A stretch of 40,481 nt of DNA from Roseivirga sp. (GTDB taxonomy: Bacteria; Bacteroidota; Bacteroidia; Cytophagales; Cyclobacteriaceae): contig JAJCYM010000002.1 in the NCBI GenBank assembly GCA_029262895.1, positions 1 to 40,481 of the forward strand, written 5' to 3'. The notes under the pieces are model-generated. The model was not told where the DNA came from. It worked only from the letters and a program-made list of their open reading frames with translations, and ran no database searches. How positions within the stretch are numbered: the stretch's first letter is position 1; each line of letters opens with the position of its first letter. Positions 1 through 6,802 of the stretch are shown here, piece by piece. A program made the position numbers and the translations under genes.

Positions 1-475
1 TAGTTTTCGAATTGTGCTTGATGTGAGCGTCTGGTATACTTCCGGAGGCTTTGCCAGCCACGTAGGCCGTACTGACAAAGTTGATTAGAGGAATTCCTTG
101 CTGCTTCATGAAACCCAATACATTTATTAGGCCCTGATGATTGGTTTTGATGGTCTCCTTTTCTTTGTGGTGCTCAAAATTCAGAACAGCGGCACAGTGC
201 CATACCTCATCAATATGAAGGTTTGATGTTTTGGGAATTCCTAATCGTTTTAGTGCAGTGTCGCCCTCTATTACCTGTACACGGCTGGAATCCAGTTGAT
301 CAATGTTGGTGATTTCGGAGATTCTATTCCAAAAGCGTTTTGAAGTATTTTTGGCTTTTCTTGCCCGAACCAGACAGAACAAATTGTCTGAAGAATTCTC
401 TAAAATTTCTGCAGCTAAATAGCCTCCAAGAAAACCTGTGGCTCCAGTCAGCAGTATGTTTTTCGGTTTATTCAA
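1..475 (-). CDS. Thioester-reductase-like extended SDR, partial (C-terminus outside window)
   Basis: The first 158 residues are visible; the gene runs off the left edge. The N-terminus carries the Rossmann NAD(P)-binding motif TGATGFLG directly after a short beta strand (KNILL). It is followed by CLVRARKA, the VWHCAAVLNF segment and FVSTAYVAG, the order seen in the NAD_binding_4 (male-sterility/thioester reductase) branch of extended SDRs. These enzymes reduce acyl thioesters or act as epimerase-like oxidoreductases; the substrate here is unknown. The first usable start is a TTG at 475: an in-frame TGA lies about 30 bp upstream and no ATG lies between. No frameshift was found in the visible part. 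The family call is firm; the exact reaction is not. Confidence 0.8.
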   Translation of the reverse strand, partial: MNKPKNILLTGATGFLGGYLAAEILENSSDNLFCLVRARKAKNTSKRFWNRISEITNIDQLDSSRVQVIEGDTALKRLGIPKTSNLHIDEVWHCAAVLNFEHHKEKETIKTNHQGLINVLGFMKQQGIPLINFVSTAYVAGKASGSIPDAHIKHNSKT

Positions 476-824
476 TGGTTGAAAGAAGCTAGTAAAGAGT
501 AATCATAAAATAAGATTTTATGATTAAATAATATTTAAATACAGTTATAACTGAATATTGAATTTACTATTTTTTTCATACTAATCTATTCAATCAATTG
601 AAAAATGAATAATATCATTTGTACAGTTGATAATTAAACAAAAACGGTATAATAATAATTAGTGAGCATCTCGAGGCACAATGGCGGAACTCATGAGAAT
701 AGGATAAAAAGGGAAACTGGTTATTGAAGAGGCGAGTTACTCTTTGGTTATATCTGTGAGATACAACTCGTCAAGATTGTAATTGGCCGCGGCTTGTTGG
801 CCGCCCGGTTCATTCGTAAAAAAG
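476..824. other. Intergenic region without a recognised gene
   Basis: About 350 bp between the SDR start and the terminator of the next gene. The part near 480-660 is very AT-rich and should hold the SDR promoter. Around 785-803 there is a GC-rich patch with GGCCGC twice. I see no convincing ORF or RNA gene. Confidence 0.5.
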
Positions 825-858
825 AAAAAGCCATTGGCGAAAGGTACCAACGGCTTTT
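825..858 (-). terminator. Rho-independent terminator of the 865-2010 lipoprotein gene
   Basis: Read on the minus strand, AAAAGCCGTTGG pairs with CCAATGGCTTTT around a 9-nt loop (one G-T pair) and runs into a T-rich tract. It begins 7 bp after the stop codon of the lipoprotein gene, exactly where its terminator should be. Confidence 0.8.
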
Positions 859-864
859 GATGCT

Positions 865-2010
865 TTACATCTCTGAACCTCTATAGAAATTCCTTACGCT
901 TTGATTGATCTGATCATAAATCCGATCCACAAAACTGATAAACAAAGTTTGAGGTGGTGGAGGTGGTCCTTCTCTACGTTTAGACATCTCAATCTCCTTT
1001 TTATTCAAAGCACGTTCATCACCATTAAATGACCCCCATTCATAACTCCAAATGTCTTCGCTAGGCAATTTTCTTTGCACCAACACGCGATTGGAGTAGG
1101 CATCTCTGATTTCAAAGTTCATGACACCTGCTGAGCGTAAGGTTTTTCTGTGAGTAGTGACCTTGGCCTTGACAGTATTATAGACATCAAACTTTTCACC
1201 TTCATCATTAGTGTATTGCCCAACCACCACGCTGTCTCTTGAAACCTCTTTGGTTTTGGATTCAATCAAGGTTTGGCCAATCACAAAATCATCAAACATC
1301 AGCGAAAGTACCTGATCCGCTTCAAGATTAATTTGATTGGCTTCATCAGCTGAATAAAATTCCACGAATCTATTAGCCGAATACCTGTCCATAAATTCCA
1401 GTATTCGATTCTCAAAGAACTCATTTGACAGAGACAAGGCTCTTGAATGAATTGGTATAGGCTCGACAACCACTTTAACAGTACCCATATTGCGAGCATC
1501 AGTCATCAGACTATCAATCCCGACAATATTATTTGTAAATGCAGTCGCATTATTAAAATAATGATAAGCCTCTCGTCCCCCTTCAATCGTTTTTGAGCCC
1601 AATGCCTGGTTGCCCAGAGAGACCTGATAGTCAGCCGCTCTTTGACCAGCAGTTTCCTGCTCAGCCTGAAAACGTCTTGGATTAACCAATTTCAAACAGG
1701 CAGGGCATCTTCTGATTTTGTCGTAGTAGCTGTTAAGCTGACGATATTGATAAAAGATAGCCTCATATTTAAATGGATCTGCGCTGTTTACCAATTCCCG
1801 GATATAATCCTGATGATAAACTGAGGCCAATTGATAACCTTCCCTCAAGACTTGTTTAGACTTTTTATTATCCGGATTAGACTGCAACCTGTTGATGGCT
1901 CTGTTAATGGCCGTTTCATAGTTGCCTTTTTCAAATGCATTCTTTCCGGTTGCACAGCTCATGACCGACAAACCGATGAATGCCAACAGTATTTGTATAT
2001 GTCCTTTCAT
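865..2010 (-). CDS. Predicted outer-membrane/periplasmic lipoprotein with TPR-like N-terminus
   Basis: 381 aa. The N-terminus is a lipoprotein signal: a hydrophobic stretch (ILLAFIGLSVMSC) with the lipidated cysteine at residue 19. Next comes a short helical repeat region (FEKGNYETAINRAINRLQ..NPDNKKSKQVL) that reads like one or two TPR units. The remainder is mixed alpha/beta with no catalytic motif I recognise. A CPAC motif (RRCPACLKL) lies near residue 104, and the C-terminal tail contains a PPPPP run. It has its own terminator and an AT-rich upstream region, so it is probably monocistronic. I do not recognise a named family; it resembles conserved Bacteroidota lipoproteins of unknown function. 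Confidence 0.75.
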   Translation of the reverse strand: MKGHIQILLAFIGLSVMSCATGKNAFEKGNYETAINRAINRLQSNPDNKKSKQVLREGYQLASVYHQDYIRELVNSADPFKYEAIFYQYRQLNSYYDKIRRCPACLKLVNPRRFQAEQETAGQRAADYQVSLGNQALGSKTIEGGREAYHYFNNATAFTNNIVGIDSLMTDARNMGTVKVVVEPIPIHSRALSLSNEFFENRILEFMDRYSANRFVEFYSADEANQINLEADQVLSLMFDDFVIGQTLIESKTKEVSRDSVVVGQYTNDEGEKFDVYNTVKAKVTTHRKTLRSAGVMNFEIRDAYSNRVLVQRKLPSEDIWSYEWGSFNGDERALNKKEIEMSKRREGPPPPPQTLFISFVDRIYDQINQSVRNFYRGSEM

Positions 2011-2065
2011 AAGCTTTTATGTTTTGATTAGATAGGTCTTTCCAAAATGAGTGCCAAAAAATATT

Positions 2066-2228
2066 TTATACCAGTTTGATTATAGGATGAGGTAAATATT
2101 TTGTCAGTAATTTCTTTTTGTAAAAGGCGAAAAACGGAAATATAGCAGCGCTAAATTGAGTATTTTCAACGAATTACAGGGAGAAATTAATAGAAAGATA
2201 GCCTCTTCATATGGTCAATCTGGTATTA
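2066..2228. repeat. 163-bp palindromic-ended non-coding element, copy A (MITE-like)
   Basis: The ends are ATACCAGTTTGATTATA on the left and, on the opposite strand of the right end, ATACCAGATTGACCATA. The triplet TTA flanks the TACCA..TGGTA unit on both sides. It aligns without gaps over its whole length to the element at 40309-40471 (about 59% identity by hand count; the central AAGGCGA...TTTTCAACGAA block is about 72%). No ORF lies inside. The right flanking triplet is the TAA stop codon of plsC. I infer a miniature inverted-repeat element with a 3-bp target duplication. Confidence 0.75.
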
Positions 2229-2963
2229 GACTAATTTATCGAGTGTTTCGATCTTTTCTTTCATCATCTGAAATACTTTTTCTTTCAAGGCGGTCAAATC
2301 GCTTTCTGACATTCCTTCGGTACTTACTGCAGGTAATAAATAGGAGTGTACTACGCCCGGCCTCATGGAAATTTTCCCCTTGGGCATTAATCTGTTTGCC
2401 CTGTAGATCACCGTTGGCAAAATGGGTATTCCTGTCTCTATGGCCAGTCGAAAGGGTCCGTTGAAAAAAGGCAGTAAAGGTTGATCGGAGTCGTTCCGGG
2501 TTCCCTCAGGCGCTACCATGATAGAAATTCCTTTGGATAGGCTACTCACCATTTTCTCAATGCTTCTTTTACGACTCTCCTGATCAGATCGATCTACCCA
2601 AACCGCAAAGCGACTGGCTACAAATCCGAAAACTGGTATTTTGGAGAGTTCTTTTTTGCCAAGTCCTCGCAACTGAACAGGTATTGTCATGGGGATAGCA
2701 GGTGCATCCAGAAATGAGGTATGGCTGATTACAAAAATGTGAGACTTTTTTCTGTCAACCAGATGCTTCCCGTGACTCTTAAAATAGATAAAAGAGAATA
2801 TGGAGAAAATCCATACCCAGACACGGATAAAGAAAAAACTCACGTTGCCTAACTTGTCGCTTATCACCAGTGGAATAACCACAAAGGGTGTGGTGATGAT
2901 CATTGGTATAACAAACCAGGTAACTGCCCAAAAGGTATAGATGGCTCCGAGGATACGTTTCAA
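2226..2963 (-). CDS. plsC: 1-acyl-sn-glycerol-3-phosphate acyltransferase
   Basis: 245 aa. PlsC moves an acyl chain to the sn-2 position of lysophosphatidic acid, making phosphatidic acid at the inner membrane. Visible motifs are the catalytic HX4D box (HTSFLD, residues 81-86), the PEGTR box (152-156) in VAPEGTRNDSD, and a later IPILPTVIYR strand. The first 60 residues contain two hydrophobic segments that would anchor it in the membrane. The start is TTG at 2963; upstream in frame there is only a poor ATT. The stop codon TAA coincides with the edge of the palindromic element downstream. The length is normal for the family. Confidence 0.92.
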   Translation of the reverse strand: MKRILGAIYTFWAVTWFVIPMIITTPFVVIPLVISDKLGNVSFFFIRVWVWIFSIFSFIYFKSHGKHLVDRKKSHIFVISHTSFLDAPAIPMTIPVQLRGLGKKELSKIPVFGFVASRFAVWVDRSDQESRKRSIEKMVSSLSKGISIMVAPEGTRNDSDQPLLPFFNGPFRLAIETGIPILPTVIYRANRLMPKGKISMRPGVVHSYLLPAVSTEGMSESDLTALKEKVFQMMKEKIETLDKLV

Positions 2964-3063
2964 GGGTCTAAAATTGACGAAAATAAATGTTTAAATAGTT
3001 TTTTTCTGTCAAGCCTGATGCTAGATTTAAGCCGAAATTTAATAAACCTAACTCTTTGCTTGC

Positions 3064-3093
3064 AGTCCTGACGATTTCGTTGGGACTTTTTTT
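3064..3093 (+). terminator. Terminator-like hairpin upstream of murI
   Basis: AGTCC ... GGACT closes a hairpin with an inner ACG/CGT step and is followed by seven Ts. No plus-strand gene lies just upstream, so it may end a short unannotated transcript or act as a leader attenuator for murI. The stem is interrupted, so confidence is moderate. Confidence 0.4.
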
Positions 3094-3195
3094 GTTCAAG
3101 TTTCAAGTTTCAAGTTCAAAGTTCCATGTTCAAGTTCAGAGGTATGGTTTAGTCATTCTGAAAGGTCAAACTTGGAACTTAAAACTTAGAACTTG
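3094..3195. repeat. CAAGTT/AACTTG repeat cluster (inverted arrangement)
   Basis: The left half is a run of TTCAAGTTTCAAGTTTCAAG units; the right half is GAACTTAAAACTTAGAACTTG, largely its reverse complement. The 21-bp right block recurs exactly at 18851-18871, and AAGTTCCATGTT (3119-3130) recurs at 18839-18850. It is a small dispersed intergenic repeat family. Confidence 0.7.
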
Positions 3196-3246
3196 TCGGA
3201 ATGAGATATACAATTATTATTGGCAGTTGCGGTTATGTAAACAGCT

Positions 3247-4053
3247 ATGGGTAAGAATCAGCCAATAGGAATTTTTGACAGCGGTTTGGGTGGATTGACA
3301 GTGGCGCGAGCGGTCAAGAGCCTATTACCAAATGAACAGATTATCTACTTTGGAGATAGTGCTCATTTGCCATACGGAGACAAATCTGCTGCTACCATTC
3401 AGGCCTACTCGATAAAAATTTGCGATGTGCTGCTGCAGCATAAGTGCAAGGCGATACTTATTGCCTGTAACTCTGCCTCTGCTGCTGCCTATGATTTGGT
3501 GAAGGCTTATGTAGGTAGCAAAGCGGAAGTTGTCAATGTAATTGATCCGGTGATTTATTATCTGGATGCATTTTTCAAACGGAGGCGTATCGGATTGATA
3601 GGTACGAAACAAACCGTTGGTTCTGAGATTTACAAAAGGAAAATTGAGGGCCTGAATAAACAAATCACATTTTCTGCCTTGGCAACACCTCTTTTGGCGC
3701 CAATGATTGAGGAGTATTTCCATAAAAATGAGATATCTAATCAAATCATTGCCGAATATTTGTCTCAGCAAGAGTTGAGTCAATTGGATGCGTTGGTATT
3801 AGGGTGTACCCATTATCCCTTAATCAAAACTCATATTGAGCACTTTTACAAGGGCGCTGTGGAGGTCATTGATTCGTCAGAAATAGTAGCTCAATATCTG
3901 GAAAGGGTCTTGATTGATAGGGACTTAATTTCTGTCAAACAGCAAGTTGGGGATAAATTTCTAGTGTCAGATTTCACGGAATCTTTTCAAGCTGCGACCA
4001 CGCTTTTTTTTGGTCAAAATGTTGCTTTGGAAAAACATGTGCTATGGGAATGA
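3247..4053 (+). CDS. murI: Glutamate racemase
   Basis: 268 aa. It converts L-glutamate to D-glutamate for peptidoglycan in the cytoplasm. The family signatures are all present: GIFDSGLGGLTV near the N-terminus with the conserved Asp11, YFGDSAHLPYG (34-44), the first catalytic cysteine in ACNSASA (Cys74) and the second in LGCTHYPLIK (Cys187). Length and motif spacing match the family. The ATG at 3247 places IFDSGLGG at the usual distance from the N-terminus. nuoH starts 49 bp downstream on the same strand, so murI may be co-transcribed with the complex I genes, although the functions are unrelated. Confidence 0.95.
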   Translation: MGKNQPIGIFDSGLGGLTVARAVKSLLPNEQIIYFGDSAHLPYGDKSAATIQAYSIKICDVLLQHKCKAILIACNSASAAAYDLVKAYVGSKAEVVNVIDPVIYYLDAFFKRRRIGLIGTKQTVGSEIYKRKIEGLNKQITFSALATPLLAPMIEEYFHKNEISNQIIAEYLSQQELSQLDALVLGCTHYPLIKTHIEHFYKGAVEVIDSSEIVAQYLERVLIDRDLISVKQQVGDKFLVSDFTESFQAATTLFFGQNVALEKHVLWE

Positions 4054-4102
4054 GGTTAATCAATTATTGACTTAATTTGTACAAATCGATGCTCGATATC
4101 GC

Positions 4103-5200
4103 GTGTACGCATTCATTTTCTTCCTGACATTCCTCCTTATTTACACCATTTTCGCGGTATACGCAGAAAGAAAAATTTCCGCATTTATTCAAGACAGGCT
4201 GGGGCCGATGGAAGTGGGATACTACGGTATCTTACAGACAGTAGCCGATCTACTGAAATTGGTTCAGAAAGAAGACATTGTACCAACTGCTGCTGATAAG
4301 AAGATATTTAAACCCGCTCCGGTCATTGTTTTTATGGCTGTCTTTGCGGGTTTTGCTGTTTTGCCACTAACATCTGGATTTAAGGGTGCTGAAGTACAAA
4401 TTGGCTTATTCTATCTATTGGCCATTATTTCACTGGACGTGGTGGGCATATTAATGGCTGGCTGGGGGTCTAATAGTAAGTACGCGCTTTTTGGTGCTAT
4501 GCGCTCAGTAGCCCAAATCATTTCTTATGAAATTCCTTTGGGTTTGTCTGTTCTCTGTGTGATTATGATTTCACAAACCCTGAGCCTACAGGAAATCATC
4601 TATCAACAAGGAATTTATATTCAACACCTTGATGAGGGAGCGGTGAATTATCTTTTCGGAATTAAGGCCTTGGGCATTGAAACAACAAATATTGGAGGAA
4701 TTTTGACCTGGAATATTTTTAGAGCACCTATTTTTCTGATTGGCTATGTCATCTTTTTTATTGCCTCTTTGGCCGAATGCAATCGTGCGCCATTCGACAT
4801 ACCGGAAGCGGAATCAGAATTGGTGGCAGGCTATCATGTGGAATATTCAGGCTTTCGATGGGCATTGATCATGTTGTCAGAATATGGCATGATGCTATTG
4901 GTGTCCTTCCTCGGAGCAATCCTGTTTTTAGGAGGTTGGAATTCACCACTGCCCAATATTGGTTCTTTTGCTTTGGCTGATTGGACTACGGGTGAACCGG
5001 GAACCCTACCAGGTCACCTCTGGGGTGGATTTTGGCTGATAGGAAAAGCCTTAATCGCTGTTGGCGTGCAAATTTGGATTCGATGGACCTATCCAAGACT
5101 TCGATTAGACCAGCTGATGAATTTGAGCTGGAAGTACCTTACTCCGGCAGCTATTATCTTAGTATTGCTAAGTGCTTTGTGGAGACTATTAATGATATGA
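4103..5200 (+). CDS. nuoH: NADH-quinone oxidoreductase subunit H
   Basis: 365 aa, about eight to nine membrane helices. NuoH sits at the junction of the membrane and peripheral arms of complex I and helps form the quinone-binding site. Visible signatures are AVYAERKISAFIQDRLGPMEVG after the first helix, LLKLVQKEDI, and FIASLAECNRAPFDIPEAESELVAGYHVEYSG, the classic loop. The start is GTG at 4103: an in-frame TAA lies about 28 bp upstream and no ATG is in frame. It overlaps nuoI by ATGA. It is the first nuo gene here; no nuoA-G precedes it, and the upstream neighbour is murI. Confidence 0.95.
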   Translation: MYAFIFFLTFLLIYTIFAVYAERKISAFIQDRLGPMEVGYYGILQTVADLLKLVQKEDIVPTAADKKIFKPAPVIVFMAVFAGFAVLPLTSGFKGAEVQIGLFYLLAIISLDVVGILMAGWGSNSKYALFGAMRSVAQIISYEIPLGLSVLCVIMISQTLSLQEIIYQQGIYIQHLDEGAVNYLFGIKALGIETTNIGGILTWNIFRAPIFLIGYVIFFIASLAECNRAPFDIPEAESELVAGYHVEYSGFRWALIMLSEYGMMLLVSFLGAILFLGGWNSPLPNIGSFALADWTTGEPGTLPGHLWGGFWLIGKALIAVGVQIWIRWTYPRLRLDQLMNLSWKYLTPAAIILVLLSALWRLLMI

Positions 5201-5976
5201 GCAAAAAGGGCAGCTATTGGCATAACATCAAGAGCACCACTTCTACTTTAGGAGCTGGCCTTAAACTGACAATGCGCCACTTAAAGGATGCCCGGAAGTC
5301 GCGTGAACCCATGTCTCCGAAGAATGAGAATTACTTCGATAGACAAACGGGGATTATGACTACTCAGTATCCTAAGGAGGTGATTCCTGTGCCTCACAAT
5401 GGCAGATACAAGCTTGATTGTGAAATAGACGACTGCATAGTTTGTGACAAATGTGCTAAGGTTTGCCCTGTGGATTGCATTGACATTGAACCTGTTCGGG
5501 CGGTAGACGAGTTTGGTAAAACCTCGGATGGCACACCGAAGCGAATTTACGCGGCCAAATTTGACATTGATATGGCCAAGTGCTGCTTTTGTGGATTGTG
5601 CACAGTGGTATGCCCTACTGAATGCCTGACGATGACGGACGAGTATGATTTCAGTGGGTTTGATTTCACCGAGCATAATTTTGCCTTTGCCGAAATGACT
5701 CCTTTGGAGATACTCGAAAAGAAGCAGGCTTTTGAAAAGTTCAGTGCTGAAAAGGAAGCAGCCAAGCAAGCGGCTGCCACTAGTGCAGTGCCTGGTACCA
5801 GCAAACCCAGAATTCCGATCAAGCCAAAGGTACGTGGTGGTTCAACACCTGTCCAACAATCGGAAACAGAAAAAGCTGAAGAGCCAAAAACATTCAGACC
5901 CAAAGTTCCAATGAAACCAAGGGTTCCTAAGCCAAAGGGTAATGATGGCGATGCCCAAAACCCAGAAAACGAATAG
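5197..5976 (+). CDS. nuoI: NADH-quinone oxidoreductase subunit I (8Fe ferredoxin) with Pro/Lys-rich tail
   Basis: 259 aa from the ATG at 5197, which overlaps the nuoH stop (ATGA); a longer open frame upstream lies inside nuoH and is not used. NuoI carries two [4Fe-4S] clusters (N6a/N6b) that pass electrons towards quinone. Both ligand sets are intact: Cys80/83/86/90 (CIVCDKCAKVCP) and Cys129/132/135/139 (CCFCGLCTVVCP). The core ends near residue 170. About 85 extra residues follow, first Lys/Glu/Ala-rich, then Pro/Lys/Arg-rich with IPIKPKV and VPMKPRV repeats. Typical NuoI is 160-180 aa, so the tail is an extension of unknown role. Confidence 0.95.
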   Translation: MSKKGSYWHNIKSTTSTLGAGLKLTMRHLKDARKSREPMSPKNENYFDRQTGIMTTQYPKEVIPVPHNGRYKLDCEIDDCIVCDKCAKVCPVDCIDIEPVRAVDEFGKTSDGTPKRIYAAKFDIDMAKCCFCGLCTVVCPTECLTMTDEYDFSGFDFTEHNFAFAEMTPLEILEKKQAFEKFSAEKEAAKQAAATSAVPGTSKPRIPIKPKVRGGSTPVQQSETEKAEEPKTFRPKVPMKPRVPKPKGNDGDAQNPENE

Positions 5977-5979
5977 CAG

Positions 5980-6510
5980 ATGGATTTGAGCACTTTCGTT
6001 TTTTACTTTTTTGCAGGAATAACCCTGGTATCTGCCTTGTTCATTCTATTTACCAGAAATATTCTTTATGCGGCATTTGCGCTGATGCTCACCTTCCTGG
6101 GCGTTGCAGGCATCTTTGTTTTTGCGGGAGCGGAGTTTATTGCCATAACTCAGATACTGGTGTACGTGGGCGGCATATTGGTACTTATCGTGTTTGGTGT
6201 TATGCTCACAAACCGATTGCAAGGCCAGAAAGTACTTACCCCTGTCTATAGAAAACTCATGGGCTTGATAGTCGGGGGAGGATTGTTTTTGATACTCTTC
6301 AAGGCCATTGTTGAAGCCAATTTTGGAGCAATAACCTGGGTGTCAGGAAATACGCAAACGGAACCAACAAGCTTAAAAAAGCTGGGACTTACCCTGATGA
6401 CAGACTATGTACTGGCATTTGAGGTCATCGGTATCTTACTATTGATAGCCCTGATTGGCGCTATTCATATGGCCGGTGGAAAAAGAAAGGAGGTTTCTGA
6501 TGCCAGTTGA
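5980..6510 (+). CDS. nuoJ: NADH-quinone oxidoreductase subunit J
   Basis: 176 aa with five membrane helices. NuoJ is part of the E-channel region of the complex I membrane arm. The characteristic helix with the pi-bulge region is visible as FIAITQILVYVGGILVLIVFGVML. It begins 3 bp after nuoI and its end overlaps the start of nuoK by 11 bp. Length matches the family. The helix order and operon position make the assignment secure. Confidence 0.94.
   Translation: MDLSTFVFYFFAGITLVSALFILFTRNILYAAFALMLTFLGVAGIFVFAGAEFIAITQILVYVGGILVLIVFGVMLTNRLQGQKVLTPVYRKLMGLIVGGGLFLILFKAIVEANFGAITWVSGNTQTEPTSLKKLGLTLMTDYVLAFEVIGILLLIALIGAIHMAGGKRKEVSDAS
6487..6502 (+). promoter_or_regulatory. Strong Shine-Dalgarno for nuoK inside nuoJ
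   Basis: AAAGGAGGT lies about 6 nt before the nuoK ATG at 6500, within the last nuoJ codons. Near-perfect Shine-Dalgarno sequences are unusual in Bacteroidota; this one fixes the nuoK start over longer in-frame options. Confidence 0.6.
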
Positions 6511-6802
6511 ACATTTGATCATTTTAGGGGCGATTCTATTTTGTGTGGGTCTAATTGTGGTGGTGACTCGCAAAAACGCAATAGCTGTTTTGATCGGCAT
6601 CGAACTTATGTTGAATGCCGCCAATATCAATTTTGTGGTATTTAGCCAGTTTGATCCTGAAAGGCTGCAAGGGCAGGTTTTCTCACTTTTTATAATCACG
6701 GTAGCTGCCGCAGAAGCGGCTGTTGCCCTAGCAATTATTTTGAAAGTGTATCACTATTTCAAAACTGCAGACCTGGATAAAATCAATGAATTGAGAGGAT
6801 GA
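6500..6802 (+). CDS. nuoK: NADH-quinone oxidoreductase subunit K
   Basis: 100 aa, the standard length, with three membrane helices. NuoK contributes buried glutamates to the proton pathway; the expected residues are visible in GIELMLNAANINF (first) and AAAEAAVALAIIL (second). The ATG at 6500 is chosen because it gives the family length, has a strong ribosome-binding site, and starts directly with the first helix (PVEHLIILGAILFCVG). A longer open frame extends into nuoJ and is rejected. The end overlaps nuoL by ATGA. Confidence 0.95.
   Translation: MPVEHLIILGAILFCVGLIVVVTRKNAIAVLIGIELMLNAANINFVVFSQFDPERLQGQVFSLFIITVAAAEAAVALAIILKVYHYFKTADLDKINELRG

Noticed and set aside
3094-3195. CRISPR array
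   Set aside because: Units are short, overlapping and without regular spacers; no cas genes nearby.
5032-5196. Longer N-terminus for nuoI
   Set aside because: The extra 55 residues lie inside nuoH; the ATG at 5197 overlaps the nuoH stop and starts the normal NuoI sequence.
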